Positions 41,736 through 55,190 of a stretch of 64,000 nucleotides of DNA are shown here, piece by piece (positions within the stretch are counted from its first letter, which is position 1; the number at the start of each line of letters is the position of its first letter). Source of the stretch: Onchocerca lupi (lineage: Eukaryota; Nematoda; Chromadorea; Rhabditida; Onchocercidae). A model generated the notes under the pieces. The model was not told the DNA's origin and ran no database searches. It worked only from the letters and a program-made list of their open reading frames with translations. The stretch spans positions 1 through 64,000 of the forward strand of contig JAOVVO010000314.1 in the NCBI GenBank assembly GCA_028564675.1, written 5' to 3'. The position numbers were made by a program, and so were the translations under genes.

Positions 41736-43426
41736 TAATAATTTCCAAAAGGAAAGAAGATTTTAAATGTGCATTAAATTAGACGAAATTAAAGGAACGA
41801 TTGGATAGAAGCTATTACAGATTCAAGTAAATAAGAGAACACTTGAGAGCCATTAACATCCATTTTTCTTTTTTCCTTTGAATTAGGATAACCAGTATAC
41901 TTGCAAAAACACAGTATGTCATCATTACAGTCGCAGACTGTCAATACTTAAAAATATTTTCTGATATATCATCTTCGTTTTATCCCGAAATCATGAATCA
42001 TCATAGTTTTAATTTAAAATATAATTTTTTCTTTAAATAAGAAAATAAAAATTAAATTTTCAATGAATTTTCGTTGATAAAATATAACTTTCAAAAATGA
42101 TGTTTAAGAACAAAAGCTATTAAATTTGATGCATTTCAACAACAAAACCAAATCCAAGCATAAATTTTTTTTTTTTTTTTCGGGAAGGAAGAATCCATTA
42201 TCATTCGTCCAAAATCAGAAACGTTTCATATTTCCTCTTTTTTTAAAATTTATACAGTGTCTCGAAGTAAACAAAAATATGTGGAACGATGAAAAGGAAT
42301 GAGACAAAATGGACGAAATAGCATGAAATGTGTTCCAATCTCGTAAAGCATTTATATAGGAGGAGAAGGAAGGATTAGATATCGAGACTCAATGAGGGAT
42401 AACAGGATGAGTGAAGGAAGACGAATTGATCCTTAAAAATTGCTTATTATATTATTTTAGAGACAGGGGAATAATTCTTTTCCTTTACTAAATCAAAATT
42501 CGAAGAATTCATATTTTTAGCCAATAAAGTTGACAGATATTTTGAAAACTATACATTATTCATATTTCGAATATCAACGAAGAAACAGATGCGTAAATTT
42601 AACAATAAATATTATCAGGTCAAGAGATGCATAGGTTTGTGATCGGATTATTTCTTCCAAAAAAAAAAGAGTCAAGTGCGGGAAACTAAAATGGTCGAGA
42701 TGGGAGTAAAAGTTTTTACAGCTAAAATTCATCGATCATTGGTGAAATGAGAAAATGCTTGAAAGGGAATGAATAAAGATGAAAGGCGGCTAGACAGAGG
42801 TAATCTTATCTACCTCTATTAGCAGAGAAAAAAAAAGAATTCTATTTCCTGAATGTGTCAAATCCGGAAATTTTGCCATCTGCCACTAATATAATATATA
42901 CAATATGTTGTCATTCAACTTATCGACGACAGCAATCACAGACCTCTCGCTGTGTGTGCCATTATTATAACTCAACATGCACAGACATACACACATACAT
43001 AGACATACACAGATATACACATAAATGTATTACAGAAATATCAAACAGAGGTAATCACAACGGTGCTTTTCATTAGAGATATCTGAATTGGACGATCTAA
43101 CGAAAGATAAAAGACTATGGAAATTTGAGAGATTTCTTCCAAAATGAATGAAAAATAGATTGAAAAGCATTGTCGAATGGAAAGAAAATTTAAGCACTAG
43201 AATTATTTGTTTAAAAAAGTTCGTTTATTTTGTACAAAAAGGTGAGATAATGAGGAGGAATATATTAATTACATAAGTAATTTGGCAAATTTTTCGAAAA
43301 GAATATAAGTTTAACAGTAATAGTAAAGGAATTGTTAAATAAATTTCATGGCCTTATTCATCCCTTTTTTTTATCATCATCTTTTTCTCCTAATATGACT
43401 TGTTTTTTGCAATTAATAGAATTGGA

Positions 43427-43457
43427 GAGAGAGGGAGAGAGAGAGAGAGAGAGAGAC
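43427..43457. repeat. (GA)n microsatellite
   Basis: A run of GA dinucleotides with a single GG interruption, followed by a short AT dinucleotide stretch. Simple sequence only. Confidence 0.9.
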
Positions 43458-45140
43458 AGACATATATATAATTAATGATATAGCCATTGATATATATACA
43501 TTAAGCAATACTGGATTTTTCTTCTCTGTCCACTGCAATTAGGATCAGCGATCAGATCAGTTTAATGGCATTAAAACGGGACAATTACCTTCCTCCTCCT
43601 CCTCCTACTTTGCTTCCTGTCCACTTCCTGTCTCCTGAATCACTCCTGAATCATTCCTCTCCCTCCATTTCAGCTTCATTATTCAATCTTTGTTTCCATT
43701 TGTGATTGGTTACTTACATCACTTTAATTCTCCTTTCCTTCACTGTTGGTTTGTATGAAAGAAAATGAATCAAAAGATTGCTCAACTGTAACGATAAATA
43801 TAAATGAAATTATTAGCTTCAACAATAAGGAAAATTGGAAACCATTTGCTGCAACAATAAGAGAAAATGCGAAATCATTTTGCTATATGATTTTTTCTGA
43901 CTTTTTTCGTTTTCTTGTTAATAAAACAATAAAAGAGAGAGACACATATTAAAAAAAAAAAGAAGACATAATTAAGAAAAATCATGTATGAAGAAAAAAG
44001 AATGTAATAAATTTTATCAATGAAAAAGGAGAAATAATAATAGAGGATAACAAAGAAAAAAAAGGATGGAGATTTGTTTCCTCATGAAAATGGCAGATAA
44101 GGAATAAAATGATAAGCTTGATATTATCTTCAGACATAAGGTTTGTAATTATTTCAGATGATGATAAATTGATTAGCTAATTAAGTTTATAATCCAAAAA
44201 TATGTTTTTTCATTTGATAAGAAAGACTAGAATTATTTAAGAAAGTGGTAAAATAAAATTGAATCTATTTCAACCGGCTGTTCGAAAGAAACTTCGTTTA
44301 ACTCTCGGACAATGGACATGTTACGACGGAATGAGAGAAAGTTGTCCTGGTGAAAATGACGGCATTAAATTGCTCTTGTCCATACTGTCGACGGATTAAA
44401 CTTCAGCCTGTTCCGGATTGCATTTCACAGCAATACTAATAAATGTTATTTCCATCATTCTTCTTAATCAGTCGCGATTTTCCTCTCTCTTGCCTTCTCT
44501 CTTTTATCTCTCTGTTTTCCTTTCTAGAATAATCCCGGGCCAATCTTAATCAGTCCGAGATTAAAAAAATTTTTATGCAAGTACAAAGGGAATACCGAAT
44601 ATTTGCTTTCATTTCTCTGTACAACCAATCGATCAATCAATAGTTCATCAGAAATTGTTTGTTTATTCGTAATTAATTATGCAATAATTACTGATGCAAA
44701 AGGAAGATCACTTATTTTATATATCCTTAAATCCGCTGTCATCATTTCGGGATTCATTTTCAATTCATCAGAAAAATAATTTGTCCCATGGGATCCTTCT
44801 ATCTGACCTTCATTTTCTCATTGACAATTTCTTTTTTTTTTTGTTGTGCTTTCTGCTGTTCTCATCTCTTACAGATAAGCATCCATCAATGTTTAAATAA
44901 AGTTTTCAATGATGGGAATGAAAAATTAAGACTATGCTAATTATTCTTTTTAAATATGTTTACTTGCTTTCTTTGTTTTTTAATCGATATTTTATGAGTG
45001 AATTATTTGTCACATAGGAAAGATTTGTCAAAAATAAAATTCTCGAATTGCTGCCAAAAGGCGGCGAGAAGAAAGAAAAAAAAAGCTCGTTCATTATTTT
45101 CATCAATGATTCGAATTAGAAAGAAAGAAAAAATATTATC

Positions 45141-45340
45141 AGCTCATGACAAAGTGATATGAAATTACTTCACGTTAAATAGATTGTCTGAATATGGAAG
45201 AAAAAAAAAAGAAAAAAATGTAAGCTCACGAAAGAATAATATGACATATTTCACGTTACGTAGGAACAAAAAGAAATATTTTAGCTCATGGTAGAAAAAT
45301 ATGACGTATTTCACGTTGAGATGTCTGAATATGGAACAAA
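45141..45340. repeat. Three-copy diverged tandem repeat
   Basis: Three units of about 37 bases (45141-45177, 45223-45260, 45283-45320) each begin AGCTCA(T/C)G and end CACGTT. They are separated by purine-rich spacers. The phrase GTCTGAATATGGAA also flanks the array on both sides (45186 and 45323). The second and third units are the most alike. The array has no clear coding sense. Confidence 0.8.
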
Positions 45341-47553
45341 TGAGTAGGAGCAAATTATTAATACAATATATTTATTATTTTCGTATTTTGTATAGTATTT
45401 ATCATAGTTGAGCCACTTATTCGATGAATGAAAATATTTCAACATTCATAAAATGATGAAATGAAAATTCAGAGACAATGAAAGCTAATCATATCGGATC
45501 GTTTGTCGTCAAAATGTCTGACGGTTACATAATTTACATGCAAATCAAGGTCATCCATTCAATTATTAACCCTGGATCCATTACTTCATGAAATATAATT
45601 GACTCTATGATTACTATATTTGGTTATTTACATTAAAGTAAACATAGTAAAAGTAATAGCTAAAAGTTAACTAAAAGTACATGTAATAGAAATTGTCGAC
45701 ATTTTTTTTTCGTTATGAATAAATTTAAAAAATTAACTAATAATATAAGGAATAAAAGGAAATGATTTTAAAAAGAAGGCAATAGAAGAAGGAATTGATA
45801 TTTATAAGTTAAATGATAAAACCGATTATATAAACCAAATGATAAGAGCATTGCTGATATCATCATCATCATTTTAGTTGAAAAGTATATGTTTATCATT
45901 TAAAAATTACCTTCTTCTTAGAACTTGCTTATGGATCATGAAAAAATGAATAAATGTTGTAACTTATTACAAAAAAAAGGCCTACCAATAAAAACTTCCC
46001 GGTGAAGCAGGAAAGCAGTATTGGTGGCTTTATTCTCTCATATTGAAGAGAAACAAATAATCATAAATTTTTTGATTATTTGTAATCCCTTTAAAAACTT
46101 AATGATGAATTGAAATCTGTGCAAAAAACACCCAAGCGGAGATGTAAATGTAATAAATGACAAATTTAAATAGCTATATTATTCACCATATATTTCGGTA
46201 ATTTATCCTCACTTCAAGAAATTGGAATAATTCATTTAGCAATTGTTGTAAGTTGAGATGATAGCATACACACTTGACAGATAGATAGATGTCTAAAGTG
46301 ATTATTCTAGAAACAGTTGTTGAACCATATCGACAAGCATTAATCGAAGTAAATCCGAAACTACCAACATTATTACAACCTATCATATCACTTTCCATAA
46401 ATATATAACAAACATCTTTTGGATCGTCAGAAATGATCGAACAACAACAACATCACCAATATCACTATTAACATCAACAACAAACGACAGCAACAACAAT
46501 AATAGTGATATAAAACATTGACAGATCTTATTTCGACGTTGATTGATAATTTCGTCATTTTGATTGAAATTTTGCCATTTTGATCAAATTATGAACGAAT
46601 GAATGAATACAAACAATAGCAACAACAAAGGAATTCATCTATTTATCTTGGATTTTTTCCATTTAATCTTTTTTTGCTTATGCAATATGCTTCAGTTTGG
46701 ATTTCAAAACTTTTTTTTTGTCCAAAATTTAATTTAGAATACCAAACCAATGAGGCAACACCAGTAATATCATCAAGCAGGAAATTGTAAAAACCATTGA
46801 TTTTGATTATATTAAGGAAGATTCATAAACCATTATATTAAGGACGATTTCATATTTCTTAGTTTAAATTCACGTTTTCTGATAATTATTAATCGCAGCA
46901 GTGTTACCATTATAATTATAAGATTTGGATTATGTCAATTTCAATAATAGCAATTTCAGAGGTACAAAGATCATATTTCATATGCACAACAAAGCAATCA
47001 TTGATCTATTCTGAGCAAAAATTAATTAACAAGAATTATATTTCATCGTAGCAATGATCTATGTCATTTAAATTTAGCCTTAAGCAGTGCCATATCTTAT
47101 ACCGCATTAATTAGTAATTTCAATCGTAAAGAGACATTAATTTGTATAACTTCAATTTCATGAAAAATTTTTTAAATCCCTGAAATTAATTTAATATCAT
47201 ATTTCTTCATAATATATTGCATATGTAAGTTAGTAGAATAGATGGAAAGTTTAAAGAAAGAGTTAACGTTAAATTGATTTTTTTATATAGTAGCATAAAT
47301 TATATGCTACAATTTAAAAATGATGAAAAATATTAAACTAATTCGCTTGCTATTTAAATAACTGTAACGAAAAGAAAAAAAAAAAAAAAAAGAACGGCTG
47401 AGTGATCGAAGTAATAAAATCCAATTATTCGAATATACAATTTTCATTTTATTATAAGAAAATTGAAATTTTATTATGCTATTAATTTGTCCAAATGGTC
47501 GCCTGGAAATTTTGTCACTAAAAACGATAAATTTTGATTCGAATACTTGTCAG

Positions 47554-47664
47554 GAAATTTTGCTGATCTAAAAAGGGCGAACTGTGACCCAAATGATTAT
47601 GATCATGATTATCTAACATATAAACTGCATTTAACAAAAGGATTTGATAACTGGGAACGATTAG
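47554..47664 (+). other. Possible orphan exon
   Basis: A frame of about 37 codons is open between an acceptor-like TTGTCAG and a donor-like G|GTTCAA. It has ordinary protein composition (for example FADLKRANCDPNDYDHDYL), unlike the low-complexity frames around it. I found no partner exons nearby and do not recognise the peptide. It may be part of an undetected gene, a pseudogene fragment or chance. Confidence 0.2.
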
Positions 47665-50600
47665 GTTCAAAAAAAAAAAAAAAGAAAGAGCAAAATAAAA
47701 AAAAAATCAATGATATGGGGAAATCTTATTTCCTCCTTATAATATTAACTGATGATGGTGTTAATCTTCGATAGCACCATAGATTGATAAATCATGTTCT
47801 ATGAATCGATATCATCTTATTGATATTGATTTGATAATATTAATGATCCATGAATTAATATCGTCTTATTGGATTGATTCTTAGATATTACGAATTATGT
47901 TATCATTTCTTTCTTCTTCTCAAATATTCATCAGGCAAATAATGATTGCTTATTTGCATTTCTTCCAAAATGTTTCAAAACATTCATTTGGCTTAACAAA
48001 CAGTGAGTGCATTTAGCATTTGTTGACATAAAACATAGTAAAAATGGCTTGAGATAATAGAACTGAATAACATATTTCGCGGTGCGTTACCATATATAAA
48101 AATCAGAATTTGGAATAGAAAATGAAACGAATCATTGAGCTCTTTCCATTTCTTGCTCTTTTATTTTTTAATCTATCATCTTCATTATTTGACATTTTGA
48201 TTACATAAGTTGTTTGCTTGAAAAAATTTAAAAAAATCTGTGAGATGAAAGTGTCCTGAACAATACATAATCTAATTCAGAATCAAGCATTTCATCTTCC
48301 GCCTATTTCGGACATTCCACCCGTCTGCAATAGCATCACCCGATCCGATGAAACCCAAATTGTTCCTTTTTTTCTTTTTTTTTTTATTTCGATATCATTT
48401 ACTTACATATGCATATCATATACACGGTGTAGTAGAAACCACTTTTTATTTATTTTAATGATACCTGCATGTGAAATATCAAGCAAAACTTTCAATTTTG
48501 TTTGTTTACAATATATAATATATGTGTTTCAAGTGCAGTTGTGAATAACATTGAATATTTGCTAGTTATAAATTTTTGTAAAATTCTGTTTAAAAATTTT
48601 TCCTTTTAATTTAATTTGATTTTAAATTTTAAAGAATTTGAAAATAAATTTCCGTTGATATTTTTAATAAATTTTTATGTCGTTCATAGCAACTCTCTTT
48701 AAATACCTTCAAGATGTATAATCAAATATGAATTTATTTCACCTAAAAATCTAAAAAAAATGAAAATTCATTTAACTTTAAAGTATGTATATGTTTGTCG
48801 GTATTTATTGCATTAAAAATTTAGCTTTTTTTTTTTCGAAATTTGTTGACCTAGCTTTATCCATATTTTATTACATGGAAAAATTGATCGCTGTATAATT
48901 TTGATGAAACTATTAGCTTTCTTTTCATGTTTCTTCTCTCGCTTCCTCCTAAAGAATTACATTTTTGCTAGTTTTTCTATTTTATTAGCCTGAAAAGTCA
49001 TTTTTTTTACTAGCCTGACAATTCTCGATATTATATAAAAATATAATTTTAAAATATTCGAAATCAATAACTGGCTCGTTACAATTTGTTAATAACTTAT
49101 TGATTTCAGGGATGTTTGTTGATTTTATTAACAAAAATGTAGAGGACACAGCTGTGATATTAACGAATTTTACTGCTTTGTGCGTATGTTATTAACTAAT
49201 TTTACATTAGTCACAAAAATTTATACTCTTTTTTTTTGGATAAAAATGGGAATAAGTAAAAGAATGGAAGATAGAGAAGTGACACTATTTAGACGACATG
49301 GTAGCAGATGTTCAGGAAAATAATTTTAAGTTTTAGAAGAATGTAAAACGAAATTCCAGCCTGGTTTTTTTGGTCTTTTTCTTTTTTTTAACCCTTTCCC
49401 TAGGTTCATTTTTCTTTTCTCATTTCATTCTTATTCAGCCTTGTCCCCCCAACTTTTCACCCCTTGTCCAACCCTTTTTCAACATGAATACACTTTTTTT
49501 CTTGTCCAAGTTGTTCATTTTCCATTGGCTACAACTAACTTAATTTGTATAAGATGAATATTTGCTACAGCCTAGTTATGGATTAAGCAATTTAAGAATT
49601 GTCCTTCCATTCAAATGTACTTAATAACTGTTTCCTTTTCTTATCGATATAGTTTGGTAGGTTAATACAACCTTTTGACTTCTTTTTTCTTCGCTGAGAT
49701 CAAAACTTTGCTTCATGTGTATTTTTGAGTGATATCGATACTTGTTATAGGTATGAACAATTAAGAATATTCTTATCTTAATTAGGTATGTGTAAAAGTT
49801 TAAATTGGGTTAGGAAGATCGGGCTAATTTGCACAATTAATAAAATTCATCCTATTAAAATTTCGATTCTATACCATTCGATTGGTAAGATTAACTAGAA
49901 ATACTGTTGTCCAAATTAGCTACTTATATGAGTAAAAGTATGAAGTTAGACTAGAAAGATCAGATTTATTTGAAAGAATAATATAATTCATCCAACCAAA
50001 ATTCCAATAGAGTATATTTTTCGTAATAGATTATAATACTTGATAATGTAAATCATTTCACTTGGTTTCCTCGATTAAATCGTTTATTTGGCCAATCTTA
50101 CAAACACTACTTATTCTTTTGCAAAATATAAATTGTTAAATGATATTGGTATAATGTTATTTTATTGTCTGAAAAAAATAAGTAAATGAGATTCGAGAAT
50201 GCATGCATGAATGCATGCATGTATATAAGTATGTGCCAGCAAGAAGAACTCTTGAGGAAGTCGAGGAGCAGAAAAATGATTAAATTTTTAGCTGGATTAA
50301 CATTTTTATGTAATTTGAGAGCTTGCTTAATGGTAAACTATAAGCTTCTCATTTAATTTACTCATCCTACGTTCAGCAGGAAAAAAAATTATGATAATTA
50401 TTTGGCTTATAAATTTAGTCTAATAGTTCTCATTAAATGAATCATATAATCTATCAAAAAATATGTATAATTTAATATGACAGTTTCATCGTAAAAAGTA
50501 AAATTTCTTTGATTTGGCACTGAAAACGAAACATTTCGATCATTATTAGAAGATGAGAAAGCTAGATGTTTTGTTTTTCTTCTGTTTAAAATTATTTCTG

Positions 50601-52459
50601 CTCATTTTTTTTTTTTCGTTTTTTCTCTAAAATTAATATCGTTATTCTTGTCAAAATGAAATTCTTTCACAGTTCATTGCTATTTGCTCATTTGAATAAA
50701 ATTAGAAAGTATCATAATTTGATCAGTTCACAAAACTTAATAGATTCATTGCCATATCCTTTGAAATAATCTGACGTTTCTCTCAATTCCATTCGTTCAT
50801 TTGCAATCACTTTATTTAGCGCATAAAAAATAAGTTAAGACTAATAATCTTAGTTGATTTATTCATATTCAGAAACCAAAAAATTATCTAACAAATAAAT
50901 GCACAATTATATTGGGATTTTAATGCAAATAATAATTTCAGTTATTTATTATTTCATTGAAATATCAATAAATTAATGCCAAAGAGTAAAATAATTCATG
51001 AGAATTATATTTTGAAAAGTATTTGTCAAATTTACGTTCAGTGATACGAAATTTTATGCCACTGTGTGTACAAGCATGGAGGAAGTTGGTAAGAAGTAAT
51101 AATTATATGCTGTTACAAAGGTAGATGATAATTAAAGATAAGTTGTAAATGTGATGGTTGGTTGACAAAAGCAAAATAATAATTAATAAAAAGCAAAAAA
51201 AAATATATAAAATTAAAAAAATCCCTCATATTTATTAAGTTTTTGTTAATTATTTCAAACAAATCATGTTTCTGTTTCAAGGAAATTTTAAGTTGAAAAT
51301 AGAAGTTATACGAAAAAAAAAGAATAAATTATATCGTTTTAAATAATTTCTTCGCTACTTTGATAGCAATTAATATTTTTGCAAAAAAAAGAACCTCTTT
51401 TTCAATGGTATGAAAGGTACTTTTTGCTAGTTAAATATTAAAAATAAAAAAGGGAAAATGTAGAAATTATCTAATGATAGGTATGAAGGATGGATAGGAT
51501 ATTTACATATATAAAAGACTAATTGATAAAACTTCTACGAAAAGTTTGACCTGTCAATGTTTTTTCTATCATCCTGTCAGATAATTCTCAGCAACTACTT
51601 ACTAATTATCGTGAATATAAAAAAATTAATCATATATCAGGATGTGTTGAAACATGAAATATTGAAGTTAACTGCATCAAATTACTACTGCACTTATTCA
51701 GAGAGTGTATGCAAACCTAAATATGTTCGAAACGTATATCGCTAACTTTTTCTCTCAAGTCATAGTTTGTAAAAATTTTCAAAAAAGAAAAAAAACTAGT
51801 TAAAAGATTTGTGTAATAAGAAATTTTGAAATTACTTAATTTCGATAGTAATTTTGAGACTATTAAACTTAAAAAAGAAAGATAATGTTTCATTGAAATG
51901 AAAATCCATGGCTCATTATAATATATCTTTCCCATTTTTTCTTTCATCACATCTATGGAACAACTATTACTAAATTAATTCAACGTTTTAAAGTTTGATT
52001 TTGACACGAACTGAAAAAATTCCTACGCTATTTTTCAGAAATTATTTTATCTGCCTTGAAAATTTATTTAATTTCAAAAACAATCAATATTATTTTATCA
52101 TATGGCCGTTATTGTTTGACTTCACTGTGTTTTAATTAGTGACTATAGAAAAATTAAAATTGCTTACATTGAAGCTTTCCACATTTCCATACGTTCAATT
52201 GTTTCGCATTTAATGAATACCATGCTTGATTAGCTAATTTTAACGAATAAATAACAGTGCTTCTAATAATTGAATCATTTTCAATAATTCATAAAGAAAT
52301 AATTGTGGCTTATTTCTCAGTCAAAAAACAATTATTCTGGTAATTTTAGGTGGAAAGATTAATATCAAAATGTTGCCCAGCTAATCAATCATGAATTTTC
52401 GTTTCATTTCATATTCATCCATTTAAACTGTTCGATAATTTACAGGAATGAAGTGATAA

Positions 52460-55190
52460 ATGAATTCTTCTGCAATGCTATTGGAAATGCGTCTGCTGCA
52501 CAGATGCGAGGTCGCATTTGGCCAAAAAATGCAGTTATCCGATTGTTTAAGTAATTTAGCAGCATTGGTAGCATTTGAGAAAAAAGGAATTCAGCAATGC
52601 CCAGCGAATCTTTCATGTTCGCCATTTTTGTTTAGTAAAAAATGACATTTCAAATTGAAATTATATAATTCAAAATTTATCAAATAAAAGCACTTTTTTT
52701 GTAATGAAAATTTAAAAAGAAACGCATTTTTTATTATACGTTGGCTGGCTTAAAATTATATTAATATTCGAAATATTATTTTATTAGAGATCTTTTTAGC
52801 AATATCTCTCTGGTCAAGCTTGGATCGAAAAAAAAAATGTTTTCATGAAAAATTTGCAAAATATATCAATAAATGTGCTAGTTCATCAATTTTATTATTT
52901 TGCAATTACTTTAACGTAGTGTTTGTTTATTTCCTCTTCATCGCATATTTTCCACTCAGAAAAGGAAAGAAAACTAAAAAATGAAATTTTAATTTCAATT
53001 TAAATATTTCAAATCTTAGTGCCGCAGTATATCCATAACAGTGGTTATGATAGTGCCTGCGGTCAAGTGGAAAGGCAAATTAATCAATTCGCGATGCCAA
53101 TACTACAGTTATTATGTCTTTCTGGAAATATTCTAAATTTGCTCATATATCGATTACCTTACTTTCAAGGTAGCACATCGGTTCATTTTCTTAAAGTGAA
53201 GGCTTATGCAAATTTGGTTTTTGTTGAATCAAGACTTTTTGAGGTTGGTTCTTAAAATTTTACAAAATGACATTTTCAATAATTGAAATGTTAAAAAAAA
53301 AAAACCCACTTTTAGAATTTCAATTTTCCAAACTTTAATCATATGAAATTTTGGCAAATTCTACAGTTTTTGAATTTTTCAAATTTTTTTGAACATTTAG
53401 AATCAATATTCAAAAAAAATGAATTTAAAATAATTTTGCAAGGTGATACATGCGTGGACTGTGCATGCAGATCCAGCATTTGAATCATTTTACTGGTACA
53501 CAAAACTATACGTCATTGCGGCAGCTAGCATAAGCGGTACATTATCGACGTGGTTCGTTATAATATTTCACGTCTATTTTTTTGAACAACTAAATTTAAA
53601 TTTAAATTTAGGTAACGATCGATTGCATTTTATTATGCAACAACCATATCATCTCAAATTAATGTTAAGTAGCCAAAGGATTTCAGTATTTTGAATTTGA
53701 TCGCATCGACTTTATAATTCAATTATTGATTATATGACAAAAATTCTCGACTCTGCAACATCTTCATTATCAACATATCTATGGGAAACAGCACATTAGC
53801 AATTCGAATTAATTTCAGGATGACATTAGTGATAACAATTGAAACAGTACTCTGTGTATTACTACCATTTCATTTTCGTCAAATTTGCACTAAACGAATA
53901 AGTTTGATCATACTACTTGGCTTCTTGCTATGCAGCATTTTCCTGCATATACCATTTATATTCATTCAAACAGTTATCAGCAGCCCGATATTGAAGGAAC
54001 TGGATAGTCGACAATATAATAGGTTTTATAAAAAATAAATTAATATTTTCATTTAAATAAATAATTTATTCCTATCCATTTCATGTATCATTTTAATGAA
54101 ATTTAAACTTTTATCAGATGTTATTGGATCACCAATCAGTATTTTATGCAAACATATAGGGGACCATTTTATGAATATGTACAAAAAGCATATTATTGGT
54201 TGCAAATAACACTCTCTATTCTTATCCCAAATATCGCCATGCTTGCATGCTCTGTATTAATTGTCATGCAATTTAGTTTCAAGGTAATTGATCTGATTTA
54301 TTAACAGCAGCAATAATATATCATAAACTATGTCTACTTCAAGTCAATCATCTATTTCCATTTGTCCGATATAATCTGGATGAAATTAAGATAAAATTGA
54401 TGCATGCATGCAGTAATTGGATTAAATTTAAATAAAATCGTTTGCATGCATGCATGCAATTTTGATGCAAGCAAAATTATCAGACGGAATTTCAGCAACA
54501 TGGCGAATCATTTAGTCAACGTCGAAAATGCGTGATTCGAATGACCGTTGCAACAACCCTATCACATCTTTTACTAGAAGGACCTGCATTGCTAACGTTT
54601 GCTGCTGTTGCAAGAAAAGGTTATCATTCAATTCAATATATGAGTTCGCATAAATTATCAACAAAAAGCGAATACTTTTATTTCCGAAATTTTATTCGAA
54701 ATTCAACTTTTTCTTGTTTTTGAATTTAAGATATTAAAATTAGTGTTTCTGATATTCAATTTGATCTAAAAAATAAAATTTGCAAAATTTAGTATTTCCA
54801 ATTAAATCTAAAGCTGATATTTTTAAAACACTTGAAATAATTTATGATAGGATCTGCGTTATTCAAAAATAAATTTTAGATATAAAAAAGTTTTTTTTTT
54901 TGTTTATAGGTGCAGATAGTTCAGATCATGGCAATAATATTTGTATATTAGCACATGGTAACAACCTGTTATCAGTAATTAATGCTGCTACGCCATTCTT
55001 CGTATTTCTTGCATTCAACGAGCAGTTTCGTCGTATGTCACTGGTATTCATACGAGTTCACTTTGTACCCCGAAGATTTACGAAGAAAGCATCCGTATCA
55101 CGACATAAGCTACAAGGTGTTAGTTCCTCCGTAAAACTGGTAAACAACAACAATACCAGCACATTTCCAAGCAACTATACACATTTATAG
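52460..55190 (+). CDS. Divergent rhodopsin-like GPCR, neuropeptide (FMRFamide-receptor-like) type
   Basis: Seven exons join in phase to 431 residues: 52460-52634 (tentative), 53020-53243, 53443-53552, 53819-54022, 54118-54283, 54484-54619, 54910-55190. TM1 contains LSGNILNLLIY. TM3 ends TWMTLVITIET, TM5 is ITLSILIPNIAML, TM6 HLLLEGPALLTF and TM7 INAATPFFVF, followed by FNEQFRRM and a basic tail. The TM1 Asn and the TM3 TIE pattern are what I expect of nematode peptide receptors (FRPR/DMSR-like), but three hallmarks are altered. The DRY Arg is Thr, TM6 lacks CWxP and TM7 NPxxY reads TPFFV. No frameshift or stop breaks it, so it looks like a live but divergent receptor. The first exon is supported only by phase: its final A completes an ATG across the intron, so translation could instead begin at that ATG. 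Ligand unknown. Confidence 0.8.
54397..54461 (+). promoter_or_regulatory. TGCATG cluster in a GPCR intron
   Basis: Two blocks of overlapping TGCATG words (two in the first, three in the second) lie within about 65 bases of the intron just before the TM6 exon. UGCAUG is the known binding word of Fox-1/RBFOX splicing factors (FOX-1 and ASD-1 in C. elegans). The blocks are also self-complementary. Regulation of the downstream exon is inference. Confidence 0.45.

Larger units (their letters stand above)
34327..52459. other. 18-kb stretch without a confident gene
   Basis: This is the largest stretch without a gene I can support. It lies upstream of minus-strand sax-3 and upstream of the plus-strand GPCR, so both promoters should be here. 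It contains AAT microsatellites, GA tracts, TTTATAAA arrays, diverged direct repeats (38.7-39.0 kb), a three-copy tandem repeat (45.1-45.3 kb) and a possible orphan exon at 47554-47664. Stretches at about 35600-35900 and 36750-37100 are richer in G and C and may be sax-3 upstream control or 5' untranslated sequence. Confidence 0.5.
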
